Part shown: in pieces, positions 61,101 through 64,000 of the stretch
Layout: each line of letters opens with the position of its first letter
Position numbering within the stretch: the first letter of the stretch is position 1
From: Mastigias papua
Taxonomy: Eukaryota > Cnidaria > Scyphozoa > Rhizostomeae > Mastigiidae
Direction of reading: 5' to 3'
Assembly (NCBI GenBank): GCA_964019165.1
Contig: OZ025287.1
Span: 7,294,344-7,358,343 of the forward strand
DNA length: 64,000 nt
Program-made: the position numbers and the translations under genes
Notes under the pieces: model-generated
Database searches by the model: none
The model's input: the letters and a program-made list of their open reading frames with translations, nothing else
What the model was told of the DNA's origin: nothing

Positions 61101-61482
61101 ACTCCGCCACCCCTGTAGGAGTCTTACCCTGGAGGACATCCTCCATTTCTCCTCTCTGCTTTCTCTCACTTTACCTAGCGGCTATAAATACATATTGTTA
61201 CAAAGATGTATGACGAAGTTAGGAAGTAATTTCATGCCTAAAGCGGAACCTGAAATAGTGGAAGCAACCTTGGTGATTACTCAGGAACATAACTCCGCCA
61301 CCCCTGTAGGAGTCTTACCCTGGAGGACATCCTCCATTTCTCCTCTCTGCTTTCTCTCACTTTACCTAGCGGCTATAAATACATATTGTTACAAAGATGT
61401 ATGACGAAGTTAGGAAGTAATTTCATGCCTAAAGCGGAACCTGAAATAGTGGAAGCAACCTTGGTGATTACTCAGGAACATA
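61101..61482. repeat. Perfect 191-bp tandem duplication
   Basis: 61101-61291 and 61292-61482 appear identical base for base (unit starts ACTCCGCCACCCCTGTAGGA). No open frame of interest. Confidence 0.95.
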
Positions 61483-62117
61483 ACGGATAGCACAATTTTG
61501 AAGTACGACATAATACAATATTGCGACTCATTTTAGCACCTAGGTCTTAATTTGTATCCCGTGCGTCATAACTTTACGATAAACAATAACAAACGCAGCT
61601 GATAAAGTTTCACTGAACACCCTATGATTTCAGACAAAATGTTGTGGAGCCAGAGTGCCATACCCGTGCGGGAATGGTGGAGTCCTCACTTTTCTAAAGC
61701 AACGTTAGTGTGGATACAATTTTTAAAATATTGTATAATTTTCCATGACTAACGTAAAAGACATATAGTAAAAACCGGTAAATGAGAACCTAACATTTTG
61801 AAATGAGCTTGTTTGTGTTCTTATGAGGTGAGACTCTTCTTGTAACCAAGGTGGAAATTCTCAACACAGGGTCCCAAGCAAATGCCATAAAAGTATGGTT
61901 TACCATTGAAATTTTTCAAGCCACATTGAGTCTGTGAGCCTTGGATTTTAGCTAAATCTATTTAATCATGGCCTAGCCAGTTTTACATCAATCTTGTCCC
62001 TGCAGGCCTTACCTATCACAATCATGTTTGTAAGGGTTTTTGGAACATCATTGAATTGGGTTGAATGGCAAAAAGACTGGATTCGGTTCTCGGTGGACAG
62101 AGAATGAAACATTTAAT

Positions 62118-62512
62118 TTCAGCCTCAGGATTTTCTTACCTTTTTTCTTATTTCTGCATTGCAATTTCCAGTGCATAATAGTGTCCAGACATAGCACTTG
62201 CTCAATAAAGTAATCAAAGCTTGGGGAATACAAAGTTAGCTTCGGAGATGGTAGCATAGGTAGCATAGGCTACATTAGAGAAAGTGATATTGATGGCGTT
62301 GAACTAGTTTTATTATAATAAGTTTGCTTAATCGTTTTAATGCTTTATTTTTATTTCCGTTCGTTGTTTTGTCCTGTTTCAATTGCTTTTGATATTACAT
62401 GTTACATTTCTTACGTTTTGTTGAATTTGAGCCTTTTTTTTCTTATGTTGTTCTTACTTTTTGGGCAAATCTCAGTCTGATTTTTGTTATAAAGGTTTCT
62501 CTATAAAAAAGG
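62118..62512 (+). repeat. Dispersed repeat, copy 2
   Basis: Second member of the family seen at 39540-39920; shares the CAGCCTCAGGATTTTCTTA start and the TTTTTGGGCAAATCTCAGTC end block. Confidence 0.7.
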
Positions 62513-62586
62513 AGGGTAGTGATAGTTTGAAGGGCACGGTTGACAATGTCTCTCACATCGAGATCCCTTCTATTATTCTAGAAACA

Positions 62587-63075
62587 CCTGAGTGTGACCT
62601 CCATACCGGACACCTCTATCCAACAGACACCTCTCTACAACAAACAAAATTTTTAATCCCAAAGTTTCGCATGATCATTCCTTTGTTAATTCAAATTCTA
62701 TGCAATGGACACCTCTAAACAACGAACGATGAAAAGCTTTCTCGGCCAAGAATAAACAATTTCTAAGATAAATACCTTTTTATAGCGGACAGCAGCTGTT
62801 TTATTTCAAGTGACATGGTGCAAAATATAGAAAAAGTATAGTAAATTTAATTTTCTGGGATAAGACTACTCTTTCTTCTATTTTTAGTGCGAACGAACAT
62901 ATTTCTTATTGACTCCTCTTCGTAGTTAAACTGTTGTTTTACCCACTCAAAATATGCTCTAGGTATGGTATCAAAAAAGCTGAAACCTCTTTCCACAACG
63001 GACACCTCTCTACAACGGACAAATATTTTTATTCTAATGGTGTCCGTTATATGGAGGTTCCACTGTGTGACATTT
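62587..63075. mobile_element. TIR repeat with ACCTCCATA..GGACACC ends (pogo/Tigger-like)
   Basis: GTGACCTCCATACCGGACAC at the left mirrors GTGTCCGTTATATGGAGGTTCCACTGTG at the right. Subterminal units GGACACCTCT(C)TACAACGGA repeat near both ends. No clear target duplication. Confidence 0.6.
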
Positions 63076-64000
63076 GATTCTCATTTTACAACTACTTAAA
63101 CAATATTTTGAGAATATTCTAACCCCCTGTTTATTCCAAATCCCTAATTCAGTAGAGACTATCTAAAGAGTACCACACTTACTCTGTATGAAAAACCTAC
63201 ATCTAGAAGGTCAAAAATCTAAGAAAGTTGTACTTCTAACCGGGTCATTCACCCTTGTACACAAACGTACACTTTTTTCTGACTCCCCTCTCACTCCTTC
63301 GTGCGTATGTACTAAATGAATGCCCTCAACGATAAAATCCCTACTGCACTTTCAATTATGACGATTACGATCACTGTAAGCAATTGGGAATTAGGAGACA
63401 AGTTCGCATACACATTTGTAGCAGGTGGTTTATAGAAAGCTGTCTGTTGAAACTTGAAATGTTCATACCATACCATTTCGTGTGTATAAATAATTAAATC
63501 ATATCATATCTTTCTAAAAATGAACACTTACGAACCTATGACACTAAATGTGCAGCTAGAAGTAAGGAGTTATTAAGAAACGTTTTGTATGAAACAGAGT
63601 CCAGAAAGAGTTCCAGCCTTCCGCCGGCTGTAAAATCTTTATCATAAACCATTATCTTTTAAGAAAATCAAAACTATCCAAAGTTTTCGAACTCTGCATT
63701 CTGTATGTCTCCAAAATTGTATAGTAGAAGGGCTATGCCTTTCAAAGTTGATTTCTCATTACTCAAAACTTTGCTGAAGCTGGATTGTTGATGCAAAGTA
63801 CCAAACCTTCCTCAAATACGACATAGAAAGCAAAATCTTCCTACAGCTCAGAGCCGTGGAGCCATGACTTTTTCTGGATTCTGGTACGAAGCTGCAATGA
63901 AAAAGAGGCCCCAAAATAGGAAACTTTGAAAACTAGACCTTGTGCAAAGTTTCTCGTAAAAAAATGTCCCTAAAGGAACTTTGGGAACTGGGCTCTACGC
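63076..64000. other. No gene seen; pieces related to the AAGGAAC/AAGAAAC element family
   Basis: CCTACATCTAGAAGGTCAAA near 63198 resembles the interior of the 21759 MITE, and AAAGGAACTTTGGGAACTGG at the window end may be the start of a further copy. Confidence 0.4.

Overview
This is animal nuclear DNA: AT-rich, with GT-AG introns, few coding bases and many decayed transposable elements. An anthozoan cnidarian or similar marine invertebrate fits best. The reasons are the secreted rhamnose-binding (SUEL) lectin, the YRDD-type reverse transcriptase/GIY-YIG elements and the restriction-endonuclease-type non-LTR elements. The species cannot be fixed from the sequence alone.

Layout. (1) 973-9618, + strand: the last nine exons of a phospholipase D (PLD1/PLD2 class), with the second HKD motif; the 5' part lies outside the window. 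(2) 16674-17690, - strand: an intronless 338-aa gene with its own TATA box and a glycine-zipper-like segment; no family recognised. (3) 22.3-25.7 kb, + strand: three decayed lectin exon copies, the remains of a second lectin gene. (4) 26.7-32.0 kb: a degenerate BEL/Pao LTR retroelement. (5) 32.6-37.6 kb: a nest of Penelope-like retroelements beside long (TA)n tracts, including one copy flanked by two inverted, base-pair-consistent hammerhead ribozymes. (6) 40.1-41.9 kb: two 3' fragments of a non-LTR element with a restriction-like endonuclease tail. (7) 42951-52341, + strand: a complete seven-exon gene for a secreted lectin with three SUEL domains (312 aa), its introns filled with element fragments and MITEs. 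(8) 53-64 kb: no host gene seen; a tRNA-derived SINE, nested TIR elements, non-LTR fragments and a perfect 191-bp tandem duplication.

The host genes look independent. PLD makes phosphatidic acid at membranes, and the lectin is an extracellular, probably defensive or adhesive, carbohydrate binder. The 338-aa protein may be membrane-associated, which is only an inference. Exon joins were made by hand from splice signals, phase and family knowledge; no alignment or transcript data were available.
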